Part shown: piece after piece, positions 1-7,878 of the stretch | Layout: each line of letters begins with the position of its first letter | Position numbering within the stretch: the first letter of the stretch is position 1 | Source of the DNA: Chryseobacterium daecheongense | Lineage (GTDB): Bacteria > Bacteroidota > Bacteroidia > Flavobacteriales > Weeksellaceae | DNA length: 64,000 nt | NCBI GenBank assembly: GCA_027920525.1 | Contig: CP115858.1 | Location: 2,914,001 to 2,978,000 of the forward strand | Reading direction: 5' to 3' | The notes under the pieces: model-generated | Told to the model about the DNA's origin: nothing | Databases searched by the model: none | Seen by the model: only the letters and a program-made list of their open reading frames with translations | Program-made: the position numbers and the translations under genes

Positions 1-224
1 GCATCTGAGATGGCTGTAGCTCCCGTTTCTGCAACCATAATTTTTGCCCCCTCAACCGGTGATCCTTCCTGATCCAGAACAACTCCGGAAATCGTCTCAT
101 TTACCTGCGAGTAAACAGGGCTAATGGTCGTAAACCCCTCTGCATTGGCCTGATTGGCCACCAGAAAGATTAACGCTATTGGAATTAGCTTTTTAAATTT
201 AAAAAAATTAATTTTGTGGTACAT
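1..224 (-). CDS. N-terminus of a TonB-dependent receptor-like protein (partial)
   Basis: The reading frame starts at the ATG complementary to 222-224 and runs off the left edge, so only about 74 residues are visible. They show a basic N-terminus (MYHKINFFKFKK), a hydrophobic signal core (LIPIALIFLVANQANA) and then the start of a carboxypeptidase-regulatory-like beta-sandwich (ISGVVLDQEGSPVEGAKIMV). That domain is the usual N-terminal extension of SusC/RagA-type outer-membrane receptors in Bacteroidota. The receptor body lies outside the window, so another CarboxypepD_reg-like surface protein is possible. The leader carries a strong hairpin at 266-289. Confidence 0.7.
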   Translation of the reverse strand, partial: MYHKINFFKFKKLIPIALIFLVANQANAEGFTTISPVYSQVNETISGVVLDQEGSPVEGAKIMVAETGATAISD

Positions 225-550
225 ATCATTAAGTAAATTGTAATAAACATTTGCTTAGTAAAAAGCCGCTGTTGTTCCCGCAACAGTGGTTTTTTTCAAC
301 TCTTTTCACAGCTTATTTTCGGCATACAAAGTAAATTCATTTCCCCAAAAACTATTTTAACATAATATTATCTTAAGATCAACAAAATATAAATATCCCA
401 AAATGAGAAAATAATATCGTTTTAACTTTCAGAGTCTTACAAACAGTATCTTTTACCGTATTTACATAATCTTAAAAATTTATTAACATAATATATAAAT
501 TATCTAAGGACAAGAGTCGCTAATTTCGCCATGACAAAATTTGAGTTATT
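225..550. other. Divergent intergenic region
   Basis: This 326-base gap separates the divergent receptor-like gene and the phospholipase gene. It is AT-rich and holds the hairpin at 266-289. A near-consensus -7 box, TAATTTCG at 521-528, is correctly placed for the gene at 551 but I see no matching TTG upstream. I see no small gene here. Confidence 0.5.
266..289 (-). terminator. Hairpin in the leader of the receptor-like gene
   Basis: The arms CCGCTGTTG (266-274) and CAACAGTGG (281-289) pair over nine bases with one wobble and a six-base loop. A-rich and T-rich tracts flank it, so it can act as an intrinsic terminator on either strand. On the minus strand it sits about 40 nt upstream of the start codon at 224, where an attenuator would lie. 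Confidence 0.5.
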
Positions 551-1618
551 ATGAAAAAGGCTGCCGTTTTTCTGTTATCCTTATCACCCTATTTTTTGCT
601 ATGGGCACAGAGACAGAATCTGGATGATGTAAAGATGAATGAAATCCAGGTGATCGGCTCCCATAACAGCTATAAGAAAGCAATCCTTCCTGAGGTGTAT
701 GATTTTCTGGCAAAAAAAGATTCATTACATTCCCTGCCTAAAATTCAATACGAGCATATCGCGATCCCGGAACAGCTGGATTTAGGATTACGGAACCTCG
801 AACTTGATGTGTATGCAGACAGCAAAGGCGGAAAATATGCCCACCCGAAAATTTTAGATCTTGTCAAAACAAAACAACCTTTTGATCCGGAAGGGAAAAT
901 GAAAAAGCCGGGATACAAAATGATCCATATTACGGATATTGATTATCAGACCTGGTATTACACACTTGAAGAGTGTTTAAAGGATCTTAAAAAATGGTCC
1001 GACGCACACCCTGATCACGACCCTATATTCATTACCCTGGAACCTAAAGATGGCGGAGCCAACACATTCGGAACCGAACCGGAGCACTATACAAGCCAAT
1101 TATTCGATGACCTTGATAACGAGCTTAAAAAGTACCTCGGTAAAAACAAGATCATCACCCCGGATGATATTCGCGGATCCTATACCACATTGAACGAAGC
1201 AGTCCTTCACAAGAACTGGCCGACCGTAAAAAATGCCAAAGGAAAGTTTCTTTTTGTGCTGGATAACGACGGAGAAAACAGGGATCTCTATATCAAGGGA
1301 CACGCTTCTTTATCGGGAAGGATGATATTCACTAATTCAGTACCCGGAACCCCGGAAGCTGCAGTATTGTTCAGGAATGATCCCGGTCCTGAAATCCGGG
1401 AACTCGTACTAAAAGGATATATTATCCGCACCAGGGCAGATGCAGATACTATGGAAGCGAGAGCCGGAGATTATTCAAGGTTTGAAAAAGCCAAAGCAAG
1501 CGGGGCACAAATAATTTCAACAGATTATTACTTACCCAGCAGGCTTTTTAAATCAGATTATAAGGTAAGTTTTGAAAATAATACTTATGAAAGAAAAAAT
1601 CCGGTAAACGGACAATAA
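551..1618 (+). CDS. Secreted Ca2+-dependent PI-PLC-like phospholipase
   Basis: A 355-residue protein with an N-terminal signal peptide (MKKAAVFLLSLSPYFLLWAQ). It resembles the bacterial Ca2+-dependent phosphoinositide phospholipase C family (PI-PLC-C1 type). The TIM-barrel signature includes the first catalytic His in IQVIGSHNSYK, the acidic LGLRNLELDVYAD strand, and a later FITLEPKDGG segment. The family cleaves phosphatidylinositol-like or other phosphodiester lipids outside the cytoplasm; the substrate here is unknown. The gene stands alone, between the divergent receptor-like gene and a hairpin terminator. The start at 551 is supported by the signal peptide directly after it. Confidence 0.8.
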   Translation: MKKAAVFLLSLSPYFLLWAQRQNLDDVKMNEIQVIGSHNSYKKAILPEVYDFLAKKDSLHSLPKIQYEHIAIPEQLDLGLRNLELDVYADSKGGKYAHPKILDLVKTKQPFDPEGKMKKPGYKMIHITDIDYQTWYYTLEECLKDLKKWSDAHPDHDPIFITLEPKDGGANTFGTEPEHYTSQLFDDLDNELKKYLGKNKIITPDDIRGSYTTLNEAVLHKNWPTVKNAKGKFLFVLDNDGENRDLYIKGHASLSGRMIFTNSVPGTPEAAVLFRNDPGPEIRELVLKGYIIRTRADADTMEARAGDYSRFEKAKASGAQIISTDYYLPSRLFKSDYKVSFENNTYERKNPVNGQ

Positions 1619-1646
1619 TTACACAAGTTCACATTCATATCAAAGA

Positions 1647-1679
1647 AAAGCAGTCTTAGCATAAGGTTGCTTTCTTTTT
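1647..1679 (+). terminator. Terminator after the phospholipase gene
   Basis: Outer stem AAAGCA (1647-1652) pairs with TGCTTT (1668-1673), and inner stem CTTA pairs with TAAG, with symmetric two-base bulges between them. A T-rich tract follows. Confidence 0.6.
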
Positions 1680-1746
1680 ATTTTAAAAAATCTTTTAATA
1701 ACGAAGGTTTGAGAAGCATGATTCAGCCATTCAACATAAGATTCCT

Positions 1747-3540
1747 CTACAGTTTTTTTACTGATTGCTTTTTCAAATCAATTTCAAAATGATCAGCCGG
1801 ATCTCCGTTTGAAAGCAGGGATAAGATCCTGAAGACAGATTTTAGCTTTAATATAAAAGGATCCTTCGATTGATTTTGCTCAAAAGATTTTACCAGAACC
1901 TGATATTGCATCCACCTTTCCTTCGAAATATCCTTTCGTGCAAGTTCATCAGCAGACTGGAATTTATACAGGTCGAACAACAGATCTTCAAGATTCCATT
2001 TTTTGAACGAATGTATATTGATATTTTTAGGCAATGTATATTTTGAATCCTCAGAAAGCAAAAGCAATTCTTTCCCTGATAAGGATTTCCCTTTTTCAAT
2101 AAAATCCTTTGGCCAATCATCCAGGATCATCCGAAGGCGAACCAATTCCTTAAGATGAAACAACATAAAATCATGGTAGGACTTTGTTTTCAGGATTTCT
2201 TTATTCCACAGGAGCTTCCCCGGGATTTTTTGCAATGCTTTGTATTCCTTTTCGTATAACGGAAACAACTCATCAAAACGAGGGACTTCATGTAAAACTT
2301 CTGTCCTTACTTCCATTACATCCTGTGAATGAATGGTAAGCACTTTATAACCTGGTAAATAGGCTGCAAGAGAAGGAACCTGTATATTCACCAGCATCTT
2401 ATCCCCTATTTTCCGTATCCCCGTATCATTGATATGCATGTGTCCTGCAAAATGAATCTGCAACCCGGCATCTGCAAAGTCTTTGGCTACTTCTTCTTCC
2501 GGAACCCTTTCCAGCTGCCATTTCTTCTCTCCTAAAAGATTTTTGATCTCATCTGTTGCCCCGTCATTAAAATCGATCATCGGGTAATGGGTAAAGGCAA
2601 TCAGAGTTTTACCATTTCTTTCAGCTTCTTCTGCAATCTTCTTTACCCATTGGATCAAATGCTTTTTATGCGTCAGAACATTATTATATCCTATACTCGC
2701 TCCGTTATAATTTCCGGGATCATCCGAGCTTTTATTGAGGTTCTTGGGAATATAAGTGTTGCCATCAATAGCCATCATCCAAACCCCATTTACCGGTTCT
2801 ACCACATAGCTTAAGTCAGGGACTGAAAATCCTTTGGAGACTTCATACATCCTGTTAGGGTAATTGGCACATTTCATTGCATGATCATAGGAGTAGCCGG
2901 AATAAGAATAGTTGGCAAAAGGAGTACTCCAATACAGATTCCCTTTTTGCGGGTAAAAACCGAAATCTTTAAGTTCATTCAAAATCTCGAGATACCCCGA
3001 TTCTGCAATGTCCTTCGTAATAATATTCCTTTTATTTTTTGACAGGATTTTATTACTGTAAATCCCCAATGCATTTCCATCGCTTCCTAAAAAATCATCT
3101 TTCCCTCCATCCTGATAAAATGGGCCGACAGGATCATGATTTCCCGTTGTTATGTAAAAATTAATCCCATACTTTTCATGATACGTCCTCAGAATCCGTT
3201 GCAACCCGCGTATATTGTACGCTTGCCCGTCATCCGAAAAATCACCGGGCATGGCAACAATCTTAATTCCTTTCGCAGCAATATCATCCAGCGCTTTCAG
3301 AAAGGCAAAATAATTTTCATTAAAAACTCGTGTGGAATGCAATTGAGCATCCATTGTCCTCAAAATGGTTGCTTTTCCTGTTTTAGGATTAACAATCCCT
3401 TTAAAATCATGATCCGAAAAACTTCCATATACATCCTGAAAATGCACATCCGAAAGAAAAGCAATCTGCACCGGATTTTGTTGGGCAGATAAATAAGTAA
3501 AAGCAAAAAGTAAAGTGGAGAGAATTCCTTTTTTTAACAT
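1747..3540 (-). CDS. Secreted calcineurin-like metallophosphoesterase
   Basis: A 597-residue protein with a signal peptide (MLKKGILSTLLFAFTYLSAQ), so it acts outside the cytoplasm. It carries the five metallophosphoesterase metal-binding blocks in order: FLSDVHFQD (near residue 30), PGDFSDDG (about 100), TTGNHD (about 135), AFTHYPM (about 320) and FAGHMH (about 365). The family uses a dinuclear metal centre to cleave phosphomonoesters or diesters. The roughly 200-residue C-terminal helical extension is not one I recognise. It is convergent with the phospholipase gene; both are secreted phosphodiester-cleaving enzymes, so a joint role in phosphorus scavenging is plausible but inferred. Confidence 0.85.
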   Translation of the reverse strand: MLKKGILSTLLFAFTYLSAQQNPVQIAFLSDVHFQDVYGSFSDHDFKGIVNPKTGKATILRTMDAQLHSTRVFNENYFAFLKALDDIAAKGIKIVAMPGDFSDDGQAYNIRGLQRILRTYHEKYGINFYITTGNHDPVGPFYQDGGKDDFLGSDGNALGIYSNKILSKNKRNIITKDIAESGYLEILNELKDFGFYPQKGNLYWSTPFANYSYSGYSYDHAMKCANYPNRMYEVSKGFSVPDLSYVVEPVNGVWMMAIDGNTYIPKNLNKSSDDPGNYNGASIGYNNVLTHKKHLIQWVKKIAEEAERNGKTLIAFTHYPMIDFNDGATDEIKNLLGEKKWQLERVPEEEVAKDFADAGLQIHFAGHMHINDTGIRKIGDKMLVNIQVPSLAAYLPGYKVLTIHSQDVMEVRTEVLHEVPRFDELFPLYEKEYKALQKIPGKLLWNKEILKTKSYHDFMLFHLKELVRLRMILDDWPKDFIEKGKSLSGKELLLLSEDSKYTLPKNINIHSFKKWNLEDLLFDLYKFQSADELARKDISKERWMQYQVLVKSFEQNQSKDPFILKLKSVFRILSLLSNGDPADHFEIDLKKQSVKKL

Positions 3541-3616
3541 GGTAAAAATAACCCGAAAATTAGAAGATTATTTTTGGAATTGATTTAAGGGAATTTTAAA
3601 TAATTGTGAAAAAAAT

Positions 3617-4426
3617 TCATTCTTCCAATTTAGCATTTTGACCTGCATAATTCTCTAATATTCCTTCAGAAACATCTTTTAAAGCTTTTTCATTTTTAGG
3701 ATGTTTCCCATAACTTGTAAAAAATTCTACATGATTTTTACTTTTATCATACCATACTTTACCTAAGCTATTATCAACATTAAGTGTATCAGGTCTATTA
3801 ATCCGCTTAAAATATCTAAAATCATGTGGATTCATTGCAACCACTTTCAATTGAGGACCAAGATCACTGCTATCTGTGGCAATATATCTATCTCCATCCC
3901 AATACATATAATTCTTTTCCACATCAAGCTTGCCTCCAGACATAATCCCTAAAGAATGTATCATTCCATCATCGTATTTCTTATTATTTGAAAAAATAAC
4001 CCCTCCTGTAACCAAAAAAATAACAAACGCCATTTCTACAAGCCCAAGCCCATTTTTCTTAATAAAATCTGGCATTGCAAGAATTGGCTTATTAATAATA
4101 TTAATTACGATTCTAGAGACCGTTTGATTAATTGTGTATTCTATTGTTTTCCAGTCTAAACAATAATTTTTGAAATTATCATATCCTAAATAATTGCTTA
4201 AATCATCAAGGATTACAGGCTTAATATTATAATCTTTCTCACTTTCAACAATAGTTTTATAATAAGTCTCAAAGGTTTTATAGCTCAGGTTGACTTTAAA
4301 ATCATCTAACAAACTTCTTTCTAGTGATTTTAGAATCCCACTAGGAGATTTCTCAGTTGTCTCATTTGATGCCTTTTCAAATACATCTTCCAGTAGCTTT
4401 TTTTTCTGGGATAAAAATTTTGACAT
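3617..4426 (-). CDS. Single-pass membrane protein, member of the palindrome regulon
   Basis: I do not recognise a named family. The start is placed at the ATG at 4426 (MSKFLSQKKKLL), not at an upstream ATG at 4567, because the palindrome promoter lies at 4447-4490. The resulting 269-residue protein has a helical N-terminal domain (about 1-100, with SYKTFETYYKTI and LSNYLGYDNFKNYC, a pattern seen in many unnamed Bacteroidota proteins). It then has one membrane helix near 130-150 (GLVEMAFVIFLVTGGVIF) and a polar C-terminal domain. The promoter matches those of the response regulator at 6730 and the operon at 7535, so I infer co-expression with them. Function unknown. Confidence 0.75.
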   Translation of the reverse strand: MSKFLSQKKKLLEDVFEKASNETTEKSPSGILKSLERSLLDDFKVNLSYKTFETYYKTIVESEKDYNIKPVILDDLSNYLGYDNFKNYCLDWKTIEYTINQTVSRIVINIINKPILAMPDFIKKNGLGLVEMAFVIFLVTGGVIFSNNKKYDDGMIHSLGIMSGGKLDVEKNYMYWDGDRYIATDSSDLGPQLKVVAMNPHDFRYFKRINRPDTLNVDNSLGKVWYDKSKNHVEFFTSYGKHPKNEKALKDVSEGILENYAGQNAKLEE

Positions 4427-4446
4427 ATAGCAATAGTTTTTATTCG

Positions 4447-4490
4447 GAAAATTAAAGGGTTTATCAATAAAATCATTACGGTTTCCCGTA
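4447..4490 (-). promoter_or_regulatory. Palindrome promoter P1 (TACGGGAAACCGTA - 22 nt - TAATTTTC)
   Basis: On the minus strand the palindrome TACGGGAAACCGTA (4490 to 4477) is followed by exactly 22 nt and then TAATTTTC (4454 to 4447), one base from the Bacteroidota -7 consensus TAnnTTTG. The start codon at 4426 is 20 nt further on. No TTG lies at the normal -33 position, which suggests activator dependence. The same arrangement recurs at 6621-6664 and 7469-7512. Confidence 0.75.
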
Positions 4491-4795
4491 CAAAAGTTTC
4501 CAAGAACTTTCCAAAAACTTTCTAACACACACTTTCTCCATTGTTGGATATTTGCTCCAGAAATCAATGACAGACAAAACGTTACAATAACAAATTTACA
4601 AAACTGATTTCTAAATCACCAGATAAAACGGAAGAAAACTCCGGGTTGGGAAGCAGATGTTTCTCTTCCGTTTTTGAAGGTTCTACTTCCCAAAAAATTT
4701 AAGAAGCGCTTCAAATTTTTTAACCGTGTAAAACTATCTGCGATCTGTTTCGCAGGGAAGAACACGAATGCTTTAACATTAAATTTTTTGACAAA
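4491..4795 (+). other. Structured leader/intergenic region upstream of the micropeptide gene
   Basis: This gap holds four inverted repeats and no gene I can support. They are: AAAACGGAAGA (4625-4635) with TCTTCCGTTTT (4664-4674), 11 perfect pairs; TTGGGAAG (4646-4653) with CTTCCCAA (4686-4693), interleaved with the first; GAAGCGCTTC (4703-4712); and CTGCGA (4738-4743) with TCGCAG (4750-4755). The first two cannot form as simple nested hairpins, so they are either alternative structures or a pseudoknot. This suggests a structured 5' leader or a small RNA. Confidence 0.5.
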
Positions 4796-4984
4796 ATGAT
4801 CGAGTTTATATTAATGCTATTAGGCTTAGCATTCCCAAATAATAACGCAAATACAGCAACAAGTAATGATAACAATTATCCAATTGTACAACCCGTAACA
4901 CAAGGAGGACCTACAGATCCTATTGGAGGTGTAGGAGGAGATGGTGATACTAGCGGAGGAAGCGGACAAAAACCACCTCTTTAA
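4796..4984 (+). CDS. Gly-rich 62-residue micropeptide
   Basis: A very short gene encoding a hydrophobic N-terminus (MIEFILMLLGLAFPN), an Asn/Thr-rich middle and a Gly/Asp/Pro-rich tail (GGVGGDGDTSGGSGQKPPL). The hydrophobic part could be a short signal or membrane anchor. Reality is supported by the unusual but coherent composition, the perfect terminator 14 nt after the stop (4998-5020) and the structured leader before it. It sits just upstream of a sensor kinase with a periplasmic TPR domain, so a peptide signal or partner of that kinase is an attractive but unproven idea. No family recognised. Confidence 0.6.
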   Translation: MIEFILMLLGLAFPNNNANTATSNDNNYPIVQPVTQGGPTDPIGGVGGDGDTSGGSGQKPPL

Positions 4985-4997
4985 TTAATTTATATCC

Positions 4998-5026
4998 AAG
5001 AGCTGTTTCTTACAGCTCTTTTTTTT
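4998..5026 (+). terminator. Terminator between micropeptide and sensor kinase genes
   Basis: AAGAGCTGT (4998-5006) pairs perfectly with ACAGCTCTT (5012-5020) around a five-base loop, followed by a T-tract. The kinase gene starts only 24 nt after the tract and I see no perfect -7 box in that gap. Kinase expression may therefore depend on readthrough. Confidence 0.8.
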
Positions 5027-5049
5027 ATTTTAGTATCAAATACTAGATT

Positions 5050-6717
5050 TTGAAATATTTATATTTTTTATGTTCCCTTTGCTTGCTTTATTCTTGTAAG
5101 AAAAATTCAGAAGTTAATTTTCCTGAAAAAAATTATAATAGTCATTTTTACAATTTAGCTAAAAGTTCAGACGATGAAAAAACAGCTTTTAAATACTTTA
5201 ACTATGCTAAAGATGACTACTTGAATAAAAAAGATTCGCTAATGGCTGGAAAATCTCTTATTAATATGGCAATCATATTGTCAAATCAAGGAGATAACTA
5301 TGGTAGTTTACAAACTTCAATAGAAGCGAATAAAATATTAAAGAATTCAACAAGTAAAGAAACTTTTGCCTCAAATTACAATTGTATGGCTATTGTTTCT
5401 GAAAATTTAAGACAATATGACAAGTCTATAGAATATTACCAAAAGGCCATAGAATATACATCTGATACAATTATTAGACTAGCATACTTAAATAATATTG
5501 GAAACTCATATTTGTTAAACAAAAATTATCTAAAAGCTTTAGAATACTTTAAACAAGTTCTTAAGAATAAAAAATCAATAATTAATAAAGTTGACTATGC
5601 GAGAGTTATAAATAATTATGCTAAGGCAAGTTATTTAATAAATCCCAATTACAACCCCATCCCAATTTATGAAAAATCACTGCAGATAAGAATAAAAGAA
5701 AAAGACTTGCAGGGGCAAAATTATGTTTTAGCCAGCTTTACAGATTTCTATCAGAATAAAGATAATCAAAAAGCATTATCTTATGCATTACAGAGATATT
5801 CTGTAGCCAAAGCGATGAAAAATCCAGATGATCAATTGGAAACGCTACAAAAACTGATAGTTTTAGATCCTACAAATTATCTAAAGTATTTTAATCAATT
5901 TCAATCCATAAATGACAGTACACAAATTGCGAGAAGCTCTTCTAAATATCAATTTGCACTGATCCGCTATGAAACGGAAGAAAAAAATGCAGAAAACATG
6001 AGATTAAAAGCGGATAAGGCACAAAAGGATAGCTTATTTTTTAAACAATCAATCATTCTTTTAATTGTCATACTAGCTTTAGTCATTACTATTGTCTTAT
6101 ACCGAAAAAGGCAAATAAGGTTAAAACAAGAAAACGAATTAAGAATAAAAGAAAACCAACTCAAGCTCTCCAAAAAAGTACACGATGTAGTAGCAAACGG
6201 TATCTATCAGGTAATGACCAAGATTGAAAACCAGGAAAGCTTTAGCAAAGATGAGGCGCTTGATGAATTGGAATTTGTTTATGAAAAATCAAGGGATATC
6301 TCCTATGAAAAGACCGATCTTACTAATAACGAGAAGAATTTCAATGAAAAAATATCGGAACTTATAGGCTCCTTTAATAATGATACTGTAAAAACCTATC
6401 TTGCCGGAAACGATGCAAGCATATGGAAGGGATTACAAGAATCAACCCTGACAGAAGTATACCAGATTGTACGTGAATTACTCGTAAATATGAAAAAACA
6501 TAGCCGGGCAGACCGGGTGGTTTTCAGATTTGAAAGGGAAAATGAATTTATCAAAATTTACTATACCGATAATGGAATTGGCATTCCCGGAGATATTATA
6601 TATAAAAATGGGCTGTCGTCTACGGTTTCCCGTATAGAAACAATCAAAGGAGAAATTATTTTTGACACCAAAACCGAAAGAGGATTGAAGATCAACATTT
6701 CATTTCCTGTTTCCTAA
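5050..6717 (+). CDS. TPR-containing lipoprotein sensor histidine kinase
   Basis: A 555-residue kinase. It starts at a TTG codon at 5050; the only nearby ATG (5070) is out of frame, and the TTG start gives a lipoprotein signal with lipobox LYSC (Cys16). Residues about 30-310 form TPR-like helical repeats (for example YDKSIEYYQKAIEY and YLKALEYFKQVL) facing the periplasm. One membrane helix follows (about 333-350), then a short coiled coil, the phospho-acceptor region KKVHDVVANG with His378, and an ATPase domain with an N box (ELLVNMKKHS) and G1 box (DNGIGIP). This is the NarX/HisKA_3-like class that pairs with LuxR-type regulators. The partner regulator starts 12 nt downstream. Promoter P2 lies inside the 3' end of this gene. 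Confidence 0.85.
   Translation: MKYLYFLCSLCLLYSCKKNSEVNFPEKNYNSHFYNLAKSSDDEKTAFKYFNYAKDDYLNKKDSLMAGKSLINMAIILSNQGDNYGSLQTSIEANKILKNSTSKETFASNYNCMAIVSENLRQYDKSIEYYQKAIEYTSDTIIRLAYLNNIGNSYLLNKNYLKALEYFKQVLKNKKSIINKVDYARVINNYAKASYLINPNYNPIPIYEKSLQIRIKEKDLQGQNYVLASFTDFYQNKDNQKALSYALQRYSVAKAMKNPDDQLETLQKLIVLDPTNYLKYFNQFQSINDSTQIARSSSKYQFALIRYETEEKNAENMRLKADKAQKDSLFFKQSIILLIVILALVITIVLYRKRQIRLKQENELRIKENQLKLSKKVHDVVANGIYQVMTKIENQESFSKDEALDELEFVYEKSRDISYEKTDLTNNEKNFNEKISELIGSFNNDTVKTYLAGNDASIWKGLQESTLTEVYQIVRELLVNMKKHSRADRVVFRFERENEFIKIYYTDNGIGIPGDIIYKNGLSSTVSRIETIKGEIIFDTKTERGLKINISFPVS
6621..6664 (+). promoter_or_regulatory. Palindrome promoter P2 inside the kinase gene (TACGGTTTCCCGTA - 22 nt - TATTTTTG)
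   Basis: TACGGTTTCCCGTA at 6621-6634 is the same 14-mer as at 4477-4490. It is followed by exactly 22 nt and then TATTTTTG (6657-6664), a perfect TAnnTTTG box. It lies within codons of the kinase ATPase domain, 66 nt upstream of the response regulator start at 6730. No TTG is found at -33. It would let the regulator amplify its own expression independently of the kinase. Confidence 0.75.
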
Positions 6718-6729
6718 AAACTAAAAAGA

Positions 6730-7395
6730 ATGTTCAAAAAAATTTTAATCGCTGAAGACCATGAAAGTATTAATCTTTCGGTACAAAAAACACTGGAAGA
6801 CCTCAACATTCCGAATGTTGATTATGTATATTACTGTGATGATGCATTGGCAAAGGTTCATAAATCCATTCGGGAAAATGAACCTTACGACCTGTTGATC
6901 ACTGATTTGTATTATGAAGAAGATCACCGGCAGCAAAACATTAAAGACGGAAGAGATCTTATCCAACAAATAAAGGCACTTCAGCCTTCCCTTAAAGTCA
7001 TTGTCTTTTCCGCCGAACACAAATCCGGAATCATCGATTCTCTTTTCAAAGACTATCATATCAATGGATATGTTCGTAAAGCAAGAAACGATTCCAAAGA
7101 GCTGAAAAAATCAATTGCATCTGTTTACATTAATGAAAATTATCTGTCTCTTGATTTAAAGCAGGAAATAAAAAAACTAAATAGTTATGAGTTTTCTGCG
7201 TATGAAATTACACTCGTTTCCCTTCTTTCAAAAGGAGTTCTGCAAAAAAACATTCCTGATCTCCTACAGGAAAAAAACATAAAACCTAACAGCTTAAGCA
7301 GTGTTGAAAAAAAATTGAACAGCTTAAAAGAAGATCTTGAGGTAACCAGCAACGAACAACTGGTTGCATTTTGCAAAGACATCGGAATTATTTAA
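6730..7395 (+). CDS. DNA-binding response regulator paired with the TPR kinase
   Basis: A 221-residue response regulator. The receiver domain (about 1-125) has the acidic pocket (ILIAEDHES), the phospho-acceptor Asp59 in LLITDLYY, the conserved Ser (VIVFSAEH) and a Lys in GYVRKARN. The C-terminal region (about 150-221) is predicted helical and plausibly a LuxR/NarL-like helix-turn-helix (ITLVSLLSKGVLQKNIPDLL), though diverged. It follows the kinase by 12 nt, and the internal promoter P2 suggests autoregulation. It is the natural candidate for the protein binding TACGGnnnnCCGTA; this is inferred from position. A terminator follows at 7427-7446. Confidence 0.85.
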   Translation: MFKKILIAEDHESINLSVQKTLEDLNIPNVDYVYYCDDALAKVHKSIRENEPYDLLITDLYYEEDHRQQNIKDGRDLIQQIKALQPSLKVIVFSAEHKSGIIDSLFKDYHINGYVRKARNDSKELKKSIASVYINENYLSLDLKQEIKKLNSYEFSAYEITLVSLLSKGVLQKNIPDLLQEKNIKPNSLSSVEKKLNSLKEDLEVTSNEQLVAFCKDIGII

Positions 7396-7426
7396 AAAAC
7401 AAATTTTCCATCCCGATTTAATATAG

Positions 7427-7453
7427 CCTTTCATTTTTTTGAAAGGTTTTTTT
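7427..7453 (+). terminator. Terminator after the response regulator
   Basis: CCTTTCA (7427-7433) pairs with TGAAAGG (7440-7446), followed by a T-tract. It separates the two-component operon from the nine-gene operon that starts at P3. Confidence 0.8.
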
Positions 7454-7467
7454 GTTTTTTGCCCGTT

Positions 7468-7512
7468 TTACGGATTCCCGTAAGGATTGGTTTTGAAAGG
7501 GTTATACTTTTG
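7468..7512 (+). promoter_or_regulatory. Palindrome promoter P3 of the nine-gene operon (TTACGGATTCCCGTAA - TACTTTTG)
   Basis: The palindrome TTACGG-ATTC-CCGTAA spans 7468-7483. Its 14-base core ends at 7482, and 22 nt later comes TACTTTTG (7505-7512), a perfect TAnnTTTG box. The first start codon is at 7535. As at P1 and P2, there is no TTG at -33 and the palindrome occupies that area, as expected for an activator that contacts polymerase. Confidence 0.8.
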
Positions 7513-7534
7513 GAATGTTAAATAAAAAACAATC

Positions 7535-7873
7535 ATGGGAAAATTTGTAATTACTCAGAGAATAAACAATGAGTATCAATTCAATCTTAAGGCTGGAAAC
7601 GGAGAAATTATCCTGACCAGCGAAGGCTATGTTCAGAAAGCCTCCTGTCATAAAGGAATAGAGTCTGTAAGAATCAATTCAAAGGACGATTCCAGATACG
7701 ACAGAAGAGAGGCTGTAAATGGTAAAGATTATTTCGTCCTGAAAGCCAGAAATGGGGAGATCATAGGAAAAAGCCAGCTCTACAGCTCAAAAACAGCAAT
7801 GGAAAATGGAATTCACTCTGTAAAATCCAACGCTCCAACCGCAGAAATTATTGATGAAACCCTTAAAAACTAA
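7535..7873 (+). CDS. DUF1508 (YegP-like) protein, two repeats
   Basis: A 112-residue protein made of two tandem DUF1508 units. The first has YQFNLKAGNGEIILTSEGY and ends KGIESVRINS; the second has YFVLKARNGEIIGKSQLY and ends NGIHSVKSNA. DUF1508 proteins are small beta-rich cytoplasmic proteins whose biochemical role is not established to my knowledge. It is the first gene of the P3 operon, with only five bases between its stop and the next gene, so co-translation is likely. Confidence 0.85.
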   Translation: MGKFVITQRINNEYQFNLKAGNGEIILTSEGYVQKASCHKGIESVRINSKDDSRYDRREAVNGKDYFVLKARNGEIIGKSQLYSSKTAMENGIHSVKSNAPTAEIIDETLKN

Positions 7874-7878
7874 AAGCA

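Noticed and set aside
3136..3492. Plus-strand open frame of 118 codons inside the metallophosphoesterase gene
   Set aside because: It is the reverse-strand shadow of conserved phosphoesterase codons.
4427..4567. Upstream in-frame extension of the membrane protein gene to an ATG at 4567
   Set aside because: The extension would run through the palindrome promoter at 4447-4490 and encodes 47 residues of unconvincing sequence; the protein fold starts after the ATG at 4426.
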